NCBI GenBank assembly: GCA_944385025.1
Contig: CALWVQ010000062.1
Coordinates: 1-32,348, forward strand
Reading direction: 5' to 3'
Source of the DNA: an uncultured Eubacterium sp.
GTDB taxonomy: Bacteria; Bacillota; Clostridia; Oscillospirales; Acutalibacteraceae
DNA length: 32,348 nt
Below, piece after piece: positions 15,107 through 24,000 of this stretch (position 1 is its first letter; each line of letters begins with the position of its first letter). A program made the translations under genes and the position numbers. The notes beneath the pieces are model-generated. The model saw only the letters and a list, made by a program, of their open reading frames with translations. It had not been told where the DNA came from and ran no database searches.

Positions 15107-15940
15107 CTATTTCATAAATCTGTAAGGACTTGCGTTAATGTCAATACTCTTTGACTTAACAAAAGCAGGTTTAAGGTTTTTAACCATAGCTCCCTTTATC
15201 ATAAAGAAAGCAACGTCTTTACTGATTTTTTCATAGTCCACGTTGAAGATTTTGGCAGAAACGTGCTTGTTGAACCAATTAATAAGAGGTCCCATACAAA
15301 ATGCGGTAATAATTGTGCCTATTCCAATGTTTCTAACCTGATCAAACTCGCCTTTGAATACTGCGTTAAGCCCGCCGCTTACTACAAGCCCGATAAGAAC
15401 AACCGTTACATCGGTTATTACCCTTACCCACTTGTGCTCAAGCTTAATTCCTCTGCTAAGCATAAAGCCCAGCGCGTCATAAGGACCAACGCCCACATTG
15501 GCGGTGAAGAATAATGAACAAGCAAAGCACAGGATAATTATGCCAAGTAGGAGAAGGGGTACTCTTACGGCAAGGGTGTAATTACCTTGTACCATCGGCT
15601 TAAATATAGATTCAAAAAACTCACAGGTATAACCGCAGCCAACCATATTAAACACAGTTCCTACTCCCACAAGTCCTCTGTGTGCCACAATAATGACATA
15701 AAGCAGGATTGCTGTATTTACGATGAGCTGATATGTACCGAATCCCAAGCCGATTGTGCTTGCTACATTCATATTCATCGAAGTAAAGGGGTCAACACCG
15801 AAGCCGGATACAGAGAAAAGGGAAATTCCAAAGCCCATAACGATGATACTCAAAAAGGAAAGGACGGTTCTCTTAACCATATTGTGCTGAGAGAACATAT
15901 CTTTAAGATATCCATATGCGTCAGCCTTAACTTTTTTCAT
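15107..15940 (-). CDS. YczE/YyaS/YitT-family integral membrane protein (277 aa)
   Basis: A multi-pass membrane protein with about five or six helices between residues 20 and 220 (for example TVLSFLSIIVMGFGISLFSV and RVPLLLLGIIILCFACSLFF) and a cytoplasmic tail of about 50 residues. The motif GFGVDPFTSMN near the first helix, repeated in a similar form as NVGVGPYDALG in the second half, marks the YczE/YitT group and suggests an internal duplication. The function of the group is not established. The start at 15940 has GAGGT six bases upstream. The promoter is at 15986-16013, and a weak terminator follows. It is separate from spoVT, which lies upstream on the same strand. Confidence 0.85.
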   Translation of the reverse strand: MKKVKADAYGYLKDMFSQHNMVKRTVLSFLSIIVMGFGISLFSVSGFGVDPFTSMNMNVASTIGLGFGTYQLIVNTAILLYVIIVAHRGLVGVGTVFNMVGCGYTCEFFESIFKPMVQGNYTLAVRVPLLLLGIIILCFACSLFFTANVGVGPYDALGFMLSRGIKLEHKWVRVITDVTVVLIGLVVSGGLNAVFKGEFDQVRNIGIGTIITAFCMGPLINWFNKHVSAKIFNVDYEKISKDVAFFMIKGAMVKNLKPAFVKSKSIDINASPYRFMK

Positions 15941-15985
15941 ATCAGTACCTCAAAACTACCTCGCTGTTTTCCTCTCTATGTGAAC

Positions 15986-16013
15986 ATTATATGCAATAAA
16001 AATCAAAAATCAA
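15986..16013 (-). promoter_or_regulatory. Promoter for the YitT-family gene
   Basis: On the minus strand TTGATT (16013-16008), 16 bases, then a perfect TATAAT (15991-15986). Confidence 0.6.
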
Positions 16014-16045
16014 TAGAACAAAGCAACTTTCTACCTATGTAACAC

Positions 16046-16079
16046 ATTGCACAAAGTTATCATTATATTTTTGTGCAAT
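16046..16079. repeat. Inverted repeat between spoVT and the YitT-family gene
   Basis: ATTGCACAAA (16046-16055) and TTTGTGCAAT (16070-16079) are a perfect 10-bp inverted repeat with a 14-base AT-rich spacer. It lies 12 bases beyond the spoVT stop. Neither strand has a U-tract directly after the stem, so it is not a standard intrinsic terminator. Confidence 0.55.
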
Positions 16080-16091
16080 ATTAACAAAGCT

Positions 16092-16628
16092 TTACTCCAT
16101 TTGCTTTCCTAAAAACGCCGCTGCAACTTGAACAAGCTTAATATCGCTTTCGCTGGGAAGAGTTCGGTTGTCATCCTCAATAAGAGCCACCGCTCCGCTT
16201 ACATCTCCGCCGTAAATAATCGGATAAACTACGCTTGCCTTTCTGTTATAGCCTTCAATGGCATTAATACTGGGCACCTGTTGGGTGGAAATGTGGATTG
16301 CTCTGTTTTCCATAAGCTCTTCAAGATTTTTTGTAACTCGTCTTTCAAGAATTTCTCTTTTGCTCAAACCCGATGCGGCAATAACGTGGTCGTTATCCAT
16401 AATTGCAATAGGCAGTCCGCCGTTTTTGTGAAGCACCTCTGCATACTGATTTGCAAAATTTGAAAGCTCGCCGATAGGAGAATATTTTTTAAAAATTACT
16501 TCTCCCTCTGCGTCTGTAAATATTTCAAGAGGGTCGCCCTCCTTAATTCTGAAAGAACGTCTTATTTCCTTTGGTATTACAATTCTGCCAAGATCGTCAA
16601 TTCTTCTAACGATACCTGTTGCTTTCAT
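16092..16628 (-). CDS. spoVT: Stage V sporulation protein T (AbrB-type regulator)
   Basis: Residues 1-50 are an AbrB-type swapped-hairpin DNA-binding domain (MKATGIVRRIDDLGRIVIPKEIRRSFRIKEGDPLEI); residues about 55-178 form a GAF-like domain. The 178-aa length equals that of B. subtilis SpoVT. In Bacillus it acts in the forespore to tune sigma-G genes and represses its own gene. The start at the ATG of 16628 has GGAGTGG five bases before; a GTG at 16637 falls inside that site and is unlikely. Its presence points to a spore-forming lineage. A long palindrome covers its promoter (16658-16686). In Bacillus it follows mfd directly; here mfd lies 4.4 kb away on the same strand. Confidence 0.95.
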   Translation of the reverse strand: MKATGIVRRIDDLGRIVIPKEIRRSFRIKEGDPLEIFTDAEGEVIFKKYSPIGELSNFANQYAEVLHKNGGLPIAIMDNDHVIAASGLSKREILERRVTKNLEELMENRAIHISTQQVPSINAIEGYNRKASVVYPIIYGGDVSGAVALIEDDNRTLPSESDIKLVQVAAAFLGKQME

Positions 16629-16657
16629 AAAATCCACTCCTAAATTATTGTAAATTT

Positions 16658-16686
16658 ATCTGTAATATTTTGCACATATTACAGAT
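16658..16686. promoter_or_regulatory. Perfect palindrome over the spoVT promoter, candidate operator
   Basis: ATCTGTAATAT (16658-16668) and ATATTACAGAT (16676-16686) form an 11-bp perfect inverted repeat with a 7-base spacer. It covers the -10 and the start of transcription of spoVT. An autorepression site is the simplest reading, since SpoVT represses itself in Bacillus. Confidence 0.6.
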
Positions 16687-16704
16687 TTATATACGCCAAA
16701 TCAA
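16666..16704 (-). promoter_or_regulatory. Overlapping sigma-A-like and sigma-G-like promoters for spoVT
   Basis: On the minus strand TTGATT (16704-16699), 17 bases, TAATAT (16681-16676) has sigma-A geometry. In the same DNA GTATA (16694-16690), 17 bases, CAAAATA (16672-16666) resembles the sigma-G pattern (GHATR and CATHHTA, one mismatch). Which one works cannot be decided by reading. Confidence 0.4.
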
Positions 16705-16721
16705 TTAGGAGTTTTTGGAAA

Positions 16722-16756
16722 AATAAAAAAAACAGACCTGAAAAATTTCAGGTCTG
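16722..16756 (-). terminator. Intrinsic terminator of the AI-2E-family gene
   Basis: On the minus strand CAGACCTGAA (16756-16747) pairs with TTCAGGTCTG (16742-16733), then a run of eight T with more T beyond. It ends the AI-2E-family gene and separates it from spoVT. Confidence 0.85.
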
Positions 16757-16785
16757 AATCAGTATATACATATATATATTAGTTA

Positions 16786-17943
16786 TCAATTTCTGTCGGG
16801 AGAAGTATAAAGATGGATTCTTCCCGCGTCGTTAAACGCCTTGATAGTCATAACTGTTATAGGAACAATAAACATTCCCATAAATCCGAACAGTTTTAAA
16901 CCGAAATAAAGCCCTGCAAGAGTTACAATAGGATGAACGCCCAAAGAAGTACCTACAATTTTCGGCTCAATATACTGCCTTATAACAGAGATGACAATAT
17001 AGATCACCAAAAGACCTATTGCCTGACCTACATTTCCCATAATTAAGCTGATAATCATCCAAGGAATCAATATGCCGCCCGAACCGGCAACAGGAAGAAT
17101 GTCAAATATGGCAATGCCTGCTGCAATAATCGCCGCATAGTTGTTGTTTGAAACGCCGATTGCATTTAAAATCGTAAAACCTATAAACAGCTCGCAGAAT
17201 GTTATAAACATTATAAGAGCGTAGGCTTTAATCATTTTTAAAACTGTGTCTGAAAAAATCTGCTTAAAGTCGCTTAACAGATTTTTTTTGCTGTCGGGAA
17301 GCTGAAGTTTGATAAAGTTTACGATATAGCGGTAATCCTTTGTAAAGAATATCCACGCCACAACACCGATAACAACACCGATAAGAATCGACGGAATGTT
17401 CTTAACCACGCTGTACACACCGCTGATACCTGTGGTAAGTCCCGTAGCGATGGACTTAATATCAACTCCAAGTTCATCTAAAGCGTCCATACTGAAATTG
17501 TTTATAAGTCTGCCGAAAAACTGGGTAAGAGAATCTGAAACCGTTGTATAAATATCCTCAGGCAAAAAATCCAAAAACTTTATTAACTCGTTTTGCAGTG
17601 TAGCAAGCATATTGGGAATATCGTTTAACTGCTCTGAAATAAATCCTATGAAATTTGAAATTTCTCTGCCTATCAGTGTTAAAATAAGAACAACAGGTCC
17701 TAAAATAATAAGCAGGCAGAAAAATACAAGTAAAATTGACATTAAGCCGTGACACTTATTTTTTGTTCTTTTATCCAGCCACCTCAAAGGCTTTTGAAGA
17801 ATAACGGCAAAAAAGAACGAAACGATAAACGGCGACGCAATCCCAAAACAGTATTTGAAGAAAAGAAATATAAGTCCAAAAACCATTGCTAAAAAGGCAA
17901 CATTTATGATTGCATCTCTTCTTTTTCTAACCTTTTCTGTCAT
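16786..17943 (-). CDS. AI-2E-family transporter, YtvI-like membrane protein (385 aa)
   Basis: An integral membrane protein with the usual AI-2E layout: two helices near residues 13-52, one at about 65-90, a soluble loop of about 90 residues containing short helices (95-180), then helices from 185 on, with the family features IFDILPVAGSGGILIPW, RQYIEPKIVGTSLGVHP and GLYFGLKLFGFMGMFIVPI. The family includes autoinducer exporters, Na+/H+ antiporters and the sporulation protein YtvI; with spoVT next to it YtvI-like is reasonable, but unproven. AAAGGAA stands about nine bases before the ATG. Promoter 17979-18007 and terminator 16722-16756 make it a single-gene unit. Confidence 0.9.
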   Translation of the reverse strand: MTEKVRKRRDAIINVAFLAMVFGLIFLFFKYCFGIASPFIVSFFFAVILQKPLRWLDKRTKNKCHGLMSILLVFFCLLIILGPVVLILTLIGREISNFIGFISEQLNDIPNMLATLQNELIKFLDFLPEDIYTTVSDSLTQFFGRLINNFSMDALDELGVDIKSIATGLTTGISGVYSVVKNIPSILIGVVIGVVAWIFFTKDYRYIVNFIKLQLPDSKKNLLSDFKQIFSDTVLKMIKAYALIMFITFCELFIGFTILNAIGVSNNNYAAIIAAGIAIFDILPVAGSGGILIPWMIISLIMGNVGQAIGLLVIYIVISVIRQYIEPKIVGTSLGVHPIVTLAGLYFGLKLFGFMGMFIVPITVMTIKAFNDAGRIHLYTSPDRN

Positions 17944-17978
17944 AAATTTGTTTCCTTTATTAATTTATTTTCATTTTT

Positions 17979-18007
17979 ATTCTAATTCAATAACAGGCTT
18001 TTATCAA
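17979..18007 (-). promoter_or_regulatory. Promoter for the AI-2E-family gene
   Basis: On the minus strand TTGATA (18007-18002), 17 bases, TAGAAT (17984-17979). Confidence 0.6.
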
Positions 18008-18047
18008 GTAAAAATTCGATTTATTAATAATTTTTTCAAATTAGGGC

Positions 18048-18076
18048 TTGATACTTTGGAAATTTTTTGCTAATAT
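18048..18076 (+). promoter_or_regulatory. Promoter for the ACT-hom-lysC operon
   Basis: TTGATA at 18048-18053, 17 bases, TAATAT at 18071-18076. The leader to 18131 is about 50 bases, too short for a lysine riboswitch or a T-box, and none is seen. Confidence 0.6.
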
Positions 18077-18130
18077 AGTAAAGTGTTTTTCACAGCAAAA
18101 CAAGTGTACGTGTGTGGAGGACAGATTTGT

Positions 18131-18562
18131 ATGAGCAAAATAAATTATTTTTTAGTTAATTCAAATATACTGCCCCCTGTCTTTTCAAAGGTTATTGAGG
18201 CAAAGAATTACCTCGCTTCAGGAGAAGCAACTTCTGCCTCTCAGGCAGCGAAAATGGCAGGAATATCAAGAAGTGCATACTATAAATACAAGGACTCTAT
18301 ATTTGAATACAACGCAGAAAACAGCGAAGAAACTGTTACCATTAACGCAAAGCTTAAAGATAATGCCGGAGTGTTATCTGCTTTAATGAACGAGCTTTAT
18401 GTGGCAGGAGCAAATGTTTTATCTGTCAGCCAAAGCGTACCCGTTCACTCTGTGGCGGACGTTTCGGTAACGGTAAGAATAACTGAAATGGAAATAAGCA
18501 CCGACGCTCTTCTCAAAAACATAAAAGGCGTTAAGGGTGTAAATTCCGTATCAATGAGTTAG
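18131..18562 (+). CDS. ACT-domain regulatory protein, UPF0735/PheB-like (143 aa)
   Basis: Residues 1-60 hold a small helix-turn-helix-like segment (ASQAAKMAGISRSAYYKYKDSIF), and residues about 67-143 an ACT domain (VTINAKLKDNAGVLSALMNELYVAGANVLSVSQS), the amino-acid-binding fold of many biosynthetic enzymes. This matches the UPF0735/PheB group, which lies next to aromatic or aspartate-family amino-acid genes in Firmicutes; its biochemical role is not settled. The start at 18131 has GGAGGA about eight bases before it; an ATG at 18083 has no ribosome binding site. First gene of an operon with hom and lysC, so a sensor of threonine, lysine or methionine is a fair guess. Confidence 0.9.
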   Translation: MSKINYFLVNSNILPPVFSKVIEAKNYLASGEATSASQAAKMAGISRSAYYKYKDSIFEYNAENSEETVTINAKLKDNAGVLSALMNELYVAGANVLSVSQSVPVHSVADVSVTVRITEMEISTDALLKNIKGVKGVNSVSMS

Positions 18563-18579
18563 TACAGGAGGTTAAACAT

Positions 18580-19797
18580 ATGAAAATTGCAGTTATGGGC
18601 TACGGAACAGTAGGAAGCGGCGTAGTGGAGGTTATTGAAACTCACAGCGACGTTATTCCCAAACGTATAGGCGGCGAGGCTCTTGAGGTATCGAGAATTC
18701 TCGACCTGCGCGACTTTCCGGGCGACCCTCACGAAAGTGCTTTTACAAAAGACTTCAACGATATTTTAAATGATGATGAAATCAAAATCGTTGCAGAAAC
18801 TATGGGCGGTGTAAATCCCGCATTTGACTTTACAATGAAACTCCTTAAAGCAGGAAAGAGCGTTGTAACATCAAACAAAGAGCTTGTGGCTCAAAAAGGT
18901 CTTGAGCTTCTTAAAGCAGCCGAAGAAAACGGCGTAAACTATCTTATTGAGGCGTCGGTAGGCGGCGGTATTCCTATTATCAGACCAATTACCCAGTGCC
19001 TTGCAGCTAATAACATTGAGGGCATTGCCGGTATTTTAAACGGCACTACAAACTTTATCCTTACTATGATGATTGAGCAGGGAATGTCTTTTGAGGACGC
19101 TCTTAAAATCGCACAGGAAAAGGGTTATGCAGAAAAAGACCCCACCGCAGACGTGGAGGGTCACGACGCTTGCAGAAAAGTTTGTATCCTTGCTTCTCTT
19201 GCATTCGGAAAGCACGTTTATCCCTCACAGGTTGAAACCGAGGGTATCTCAAATATTACTCTTGAGGATGTTTCTTATATCGCTTCTGCCGGCGGTGTAA
19301 TCAAGCTTTTGGGTCAAATCAAATACATCAGCGACGACAAGATTGCCGCTTTTGTAAGCCCTGCCGTTGTATATAACGGTTCACAGCTTGCGTCGGTTAA
19401 GGACGTATTCAACGCAATCCTTGTAAGAGGCGACGCTGTAGGCGACGTATGCTTCTACGGTCCGGGCGCAGGTAAACTGCCCACAGCTTCTGCTGTTGTT
19501 GCCGATATTATGGACTGTGCAAAACATACCGAAAGGAAGAAGATATTCGGTTGGGGTGCTGGCGAAGAGGACTATGTAGTAGACTACAAGAGCAGTATCG
19601 AAATGCCATTCTACGTAAGAGCAAAAGCGTCTTGCAGTGAAATAGGCAGCGTATTTTCAGACGTAAAGTACCTTTCAAGAAAAGGTCAGCCGTCAGACGA
19701 AATTGCATTTATTACCGACAGAATGACCGAAAATCAGCTTAAGAAAAAGCTTAAGGACATTGAGGTAATCAATATAATCAAAGTTACAAACTATTAA
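18580..19797 (+). CDS. hom: Homoserine dehydrogenase
   Basis: Reduces aspartate semialdehyde to homoserine, the branch towards threonine and methionine. The NAD(P)-binding fold starts at residue 3 (VMGYGTVGSGVVE). The catalytic domain has TSNKELVAQKG, GGGIPIIRPI, GILNGTTNFILTMM and the family signature AEKDPTADVEGHDACRK. A C-terminal ACT domain (about 325-405, MPFYVRAKASCSEIGSVFSDV) is expected to bind threonine for feedback inhibition. Length 405 aa, usual for ACT-bearing enzymes. AGGAGG is nine bases before the ATG. It follows the ACT protein by 17 bases and precedes lysC by 18. Confidence 0.97.
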   Translation: MKIAVMGYGTVGSGVVEVIETHSDVIPKRIGGEALEVSRILDLRDFPGDPHESAFTKDFNDILNDDEIKIVAETMGGVNPAFDFTMKLLKAGKSVVTSNKELVAQKGLELLKAAEENGVNYLIEASVGGGIPIIRPITQCLAANNIEGIAGILNGTTNFILTMMIEQGMSFEDALKIAQEKGYAEKDPTADVEGHDACRKVCILASLAFGKHVYPSQVETEGISNITLEDVSYIASAGGVIKLLGQIKYISDDKIAAFVSPAVVYNGSQLASVKDVFNAILVRGDAVGDVCFYGPGAGKLPTASAVVADIMDCAKHTERKKIFGWGAGEEDYVVDYKSSIEMPFYVRAKASCSEIGSVFSDVKYLSRKGQPSDEIAFITDRMTENQLKKKLKDIEVINIIKVTNY

Positions 19798-19815
19798 TAC
19801 AGGAGGATTTTTGCT

Positions 19816-21021
19816 ATGGGACTTATAGTTCAGAAATTCGGCGGTTCATCAGTTGCCAACGCTGAAAGAGTAATGAACGTTGCCCGTATCGTAACGGATA
19901 CCTATAAGAAGGGCAACGACGTAATCGTTGTTGTTTCGGCACAGGGCGATACCACCGATGATTTAATTGAAAAGGCAAACGAAATTAATCCTAACGCCGC
20001 AAAGAGAGAGATGGACCAGCTCCTCACCGCAGGCGAGCAGATTTCAATTTCACTTCTTGCAATGGCTATTGAAAAGCTTGGCTTCCCTGTTATCAGTCTT
20101 TTAGGCTGGCAGGCAGGATTTAACACAAATTCAATTTACACCGCTGCAAGAATTAAAAACATCAGACCTAACAGACTTCAGGCAGAAATCGCAAAGCACA
20201 ACATTGTAGTTGTAGCAGGATTTCAGGGTATCAACAGATACGACGACCTGACCACCTTGGGCAGAGGCGGCTCTGACACTTCAGCAGTTGCCATTGCGGC
20301 TGCTCTTAAGGCTGACAAATGTCAGATTTTCACCGACGTTGAGGGCGTTTACACCGCTGACCCGAGAAAAGTCGAAAATGCTAAAAAGCTTAAGGAAATC
20401 ACATATGACGAAATGCTTGAGCTTGCTACTCTGGGCGCACAGGTGCTTAACAACCGCTCAGTAGAAATGGCAAAGAAATACGGCGTAGAGCTTGAAGTTT
20501 TATCATCACTTAATCCTGTTCCGGGAACTATCGTTAAGGAGGTAGCAAAAATGGAAAAAATGTTAATCAGAGGCGTTACAAAGGATAAGGACGTAGCCCT
20601 TGTTTCAATATTAAACTTACAGGATACCCCTGGTATCGCATTTAAAATTTTCTCAAAGCTTTCTTCAAAGAACATAAATGTTGACATCATTCTTCAGTCA
20701 ATCGGCAGAGACGGCACAAAGGATCTTGTATTTACAGTAAGCAAAGACAACGGTCCTGTTGCAGTTGAGCTTCTTGAGGATATGCTTGACAACTGCACAA
20801 TCAAGTGCAACACCGAGGTTGCTAAAGTGTCAATCGTAGGTGCAGGTATGGAGTCACATCCCGGCACAGCGTCAAAAATGTTTGAGGCGCTTTACGAGTC
20901 AAACATCAATATCCAGATGATTTCTACATCTGAAATCAAGATTTCTGTTGTTATCGACGCAGAGGCTGCCGACAGAGCAGTAAGCGCCGTTCACAAGGCA
21001 TTTATTCCAAACGAATTATAA
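19816..21021 (+). CDS. lysC: Aspartate kinase (aspartokinase)
   Basis: Phosphorylates aspartate, the first step to lysine, threonine, methionine and diaminopimelate (also needed for the cell wall and, through dipicolinate, for spores). Kinase domain at about 1-235 with KFGGSSVA (7-14), VVVSAQGDTTDDL, TLGRGGSDTSAVAIA and FTDVEGVYTADPRKV. Two ACT domains follow, at about 260-330 (ALVSILNLQDTPGIAFKIF) and 340-401 (VSIVGAGMESHPGTASKMFEAL), where lysine and/or threonine would bind. Length 401 aa, the class with one catalytic chain and an internal start for a regulatory chain; an internal GTTAAGGAGGTAGCAAAAATG precedes the codons for MEKMLIRG near 20551 and fits such a second start. AGGAGG lies before the main ATG. 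Confidence 0.97.
   Translation: MGLIVQKFGGSSVANAERVMNVARIVTDTYKKGNDVIVVVSAQGDTTDDLIEKANEINPNAAKREMDQLLTAGEQISISLLAMAIEKLGFPVISLLGWQAGFNTNSIYTAARIKNIRPNRLQAEIAKHNIVVVAGFQGINRYDDLTTLGRGGSDTSAVAIAAALKADKCQIFTDVEGVYTADPRKVENAKKLKEITYDEMLELATLGAQVLNNRSVEMAKKYGVELEVLSSLNPVPGTIVKEVAKMEKMLIRGVTKDKDVALVSILNLQDTPGIAFKIFSKLSSKNINVDIILQSIGRDGTKDLVFTVSKDNGPVAVELLEDMLDNCTIKCNTEVAKVSIVGAGMESHPGTASKMFEALYESNINIQMISTSEIKISVVIDAEAADRAVSAVHKAFIPNEL
20551..21021 (+). CDS. Possible internally started ACT-domain chain of aspartate kinase
   Basis: Inside lysC an AGGAGG (20537-20542) stands eight bases before an in-frame ATG at 20551, a near-perfect initiation site exactly at the linker between the kinase domain and the first ACT domain. 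The product would be about 156 aa, carrying both ACT domains. In B. subtilis aspartokinase II the same layout gives a separate beta subunit from an internal start. Here this is inferred from the ribosome binding site only. Confidence 0.5.
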   Translation: MEKMLIRGVTKDKDVALVSILNLQDTPGIAFKIFSKLSSKNINVDIILQSIGRDGTKDLVFTVSKDNGPVAVELLEDMLDNCTIKCNTEVAKVSIVGAGMESHPGTASKMFEALYESNINIQMISTSEIKISVVIDAEAADRAVSAVHKAFIPNEL

Positions 21022-21031
21022 TTATACAGCT

Positions 21032-21066
21032 AAAAGGAGTTAAGACATCTGTCTTAACTCCTTTTT
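21032..21066. terminator. Bidirectional terminator between lysC and mfd
   Basis: AAAAGGAGTTAAGACA (21032-21047) pairs with TGTCTTAACTCCTTTT (21050-21065) and is followed by T on the plus strand. The last pairs of the 16 cannot close around a 2-base loop, so the working stem is about 14 bp. It serves lysC and, from the other side, mfd, whose stop codon is at 21068. Confidence 0.85.
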
Positions 21067-21067
21067 C

Positions 21068-24000
21068 TTATTCGGGCAGATTTGCTTTATGCTCTTTTGC
21101 CTGTTTCATTATTTTAAGGGTTTCCCTCATTGTTTCTATATTTGCCTCGTCATTTGACAGTTTTACTGCAACATAGGGTCTTTTTCCTGCCGACAGGGTA
21201 ACACGTCCTTTCATAAACGCATTTAGTATTGCCACGGTTTTAATATCCACATCACTGCTGTAAAACAGTAACGACCCGTTTCGCTGAATAATATCGGTAA
21301 CGCCTAAATCAAGCGCCATATTACGCAAAAGGGCAATTTCAATAAGACCCCAGACAGCAGAGGGCGGAGCGCCAAACCTGTCGGTCAGCTCGTCATAGGT
21401 GTCGTTAGCGTCTGCGTCAGATTTAATATTTGCAATCTGCTTGTAGACGGCAAGGCGTTGGGCGGTAGAGGTAATATAATCGTCGGGAATGTGGGCGTCG
21501 ATAGCCACGTCGATAAGACATTCCTTTTCTTCTTCCGCCTCTTCCTCTTTCAGCTCGCCCTTTTCCATAGCCACAGCCTCTTCCAGCAGTTTAAGGTACA
21601 TATCGTATCCCACCGCCTCCATATGACCGTGCTGTTTATTGCCTAAAAGAGAGCCTGCACCTCTGATTTCAAGGTCACGCATAGCAATTTTAAAGCCTGA
21701 GCCGAATTCCGTATACTCTCTGATTGCCTCAAGTCGTCTTTGGGCAATATCCGTAAGCTCTTTGCCCCGTGTAAATGTAAAGTAAGCATAAGCACGTCTT
21801 GACGACCTGCCCACCCTGCCGCGAATTTGGTGAAGCTGGGCAAGACCTAAACGATCGGCATTTTCAATAATCAAGGTGTTGCAGTTAGGAACGTCCACTC
21901 CCGTTTCAATAATAGTGGTGCAAACAAGAATATCTATTTCCCCTGCAATAAGGCTGTTCCAAACCTGTGAAAGCTGTTCCTCGCTCATTTTGCCGTGGGC
22001 AATTCCCACAGTAGCGTCAGGCAGAGCCTTTTTGATTTGAGAGGCTTTATGCTCAATAGTTTCCACATTGTTATGAAGATAATAGCACTGACCGCCGCGG
22101 TTAATTTCCCTTTCCATCGCCTCGGCAACAATATCTGCGTCATATTCCACAACATAAGTCTGTACAGGCTGTCTTTCACCCGGCGCCTCCTCAATAATAC
22201 TCATATCCCTAATACCGCTCATAGCCATATTAAGAGTACGCGGGATAGGGGTTGCAGACAGAGTAAGCACATCAACCTTTGGGAATTTCTCTTTAATTTT
22301 CTCCTTTTGAGCCACTCCGAAACGCTGCTCCTCGTCAACTACCAGCAGTCCCAAATCCTTAAACTTAATGCTTTTACCTAAAAGCTTGTGAGTGCCGATA
22401 AGCACATCTACATTGCCCTCCCCAAGCCTTTTAAGGATTTCCTTTTGCTTTGAGGCAGGAACAAAACGGGACAGCATTTCAATATTTACGGGATAAGGCT
22501 CAAACCTTTTCAGCGCCGTTTGATAATGCTGCATTGCAAGAACAGTTGTAGGCACTAAAATGGCGCACTGTTTACTTTCGCTGACGCACTTAAATACAGC
22601 TCTTAATGCAACCTCTGTTTTTCCGAAACCAACGTCGCCGCACAAAAGTCTGTCCATAGGAGCTTTTTTCTCCATATCCGACTTAATTTCTTCACAGCAC
22701 CTTAACTGGTCGTCTGTTTCGTCATACATAAAGCGCAGTTCAAATTCACGCTGAAGGTCGCTGTCCTCCATAAAGGCGTGACCCTGTGTACTCATTCTTT
22801 TGGCGTAAAGGGCAGTAAGTTCCTTCGCCATATCCTGAACGGAAGAACGCACTCTCGCCTTTGTCTTTTTCCATTCGGGAGAGCCGAGACGGTTAACCTT
22901 AACCCTTGTGTCCTCTTTCGGACCGATGTATTTTGAAACCAAATCAAGCTGTGTTACGGGAACGTAAAGAGTGTCACCCTTGGCATAGCTGATTTTTATA
23001 TAATCCTTTTTAACCTTGTCGATTTCAAGAGCGTTTATGCCCTCAAAAACGCCGATACCGTGAATATTGTGAACAATGTAATCCCCTACTTCAAGTTCAT
23101 CAAGGGAGTGAATGGCATTTTTTGAAGAAACCTTTTTCTTTTTTGTCTTGCCCTGAGATGATTTTGCGTGGGTAAGCAGGGCAAATTTAATCTGACTGAA
23201 CTGAAATCCCCCTGCCATCGTTCCCGTAATAACATTAACGCATTTCGGCTGAAACTTTTCAGGTGGATTTTCAAAGAACACGGCGTCATAGCCCATATCT
23301 CGTATATCTTCGGCAAGAGCCTTGCCGGCACGCACCGTTCCCGCCATAATGCACACGGTGTAACCGCCCTTTACAAAGCCGAAAAGCTCCTCTTTAAGCT
23401 GGGTAAGCGTACCGCTCCAAGCATTAAAGCTCTGCATTGTAAAGTTTGCAAGATGAGATACAGGAGTATCAAAGCTTCCTCTTGGCAGACTGTCCATATA
23501 AACAGCGTTAAGTTCTTGATAATACCCCGTAAGTTCGTCAAAATTCAGACTGAACTTATCAAGTCCTTTGCAGAGGGTACCGTCCTCCACATACCATTTT
23601 AAATCCTCTAAATTCAGCTTTTCCTGTTTTAAAAAGCGTTCCTTTACCCTGCCGCTTTCAACCACAAAAAGTCTGCCGTCAAAATAATCAAAAATGCCCT
23701 TGGAGTCGTAACAAAGGGGCAGATATTTGTCAAGGCAGGCAATGGAAACGCCACCGCGAAGCCTGTCGCAGTCGGCATAAAGCTTTTCTCTCGCTTTGAT
23801 TGCCTTTCCCTTAAGGGACTTTGCCACCTTTTCAATTTTATCTATCAGTATCTCGTTGCTTTCAAAAAGCACCTCGTTGGCAGGAGTAATCTCCACAGCA
23901 TCGATACTTTCATTTCTTCTTTGGGTATCAACATCAAAGGAGGAAATAGTGTCTACCGTGTCGCCCCAAAGCTCAATTCTAACAGGCTCGTCGCGAAAAG

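Noticed and set aside
18077-18130. Lysine riboswitch or T-box ahead of the hom-lysC operon
   Set aside because: The leader is only about 50 bases and shows no T-box or riboswitch core.
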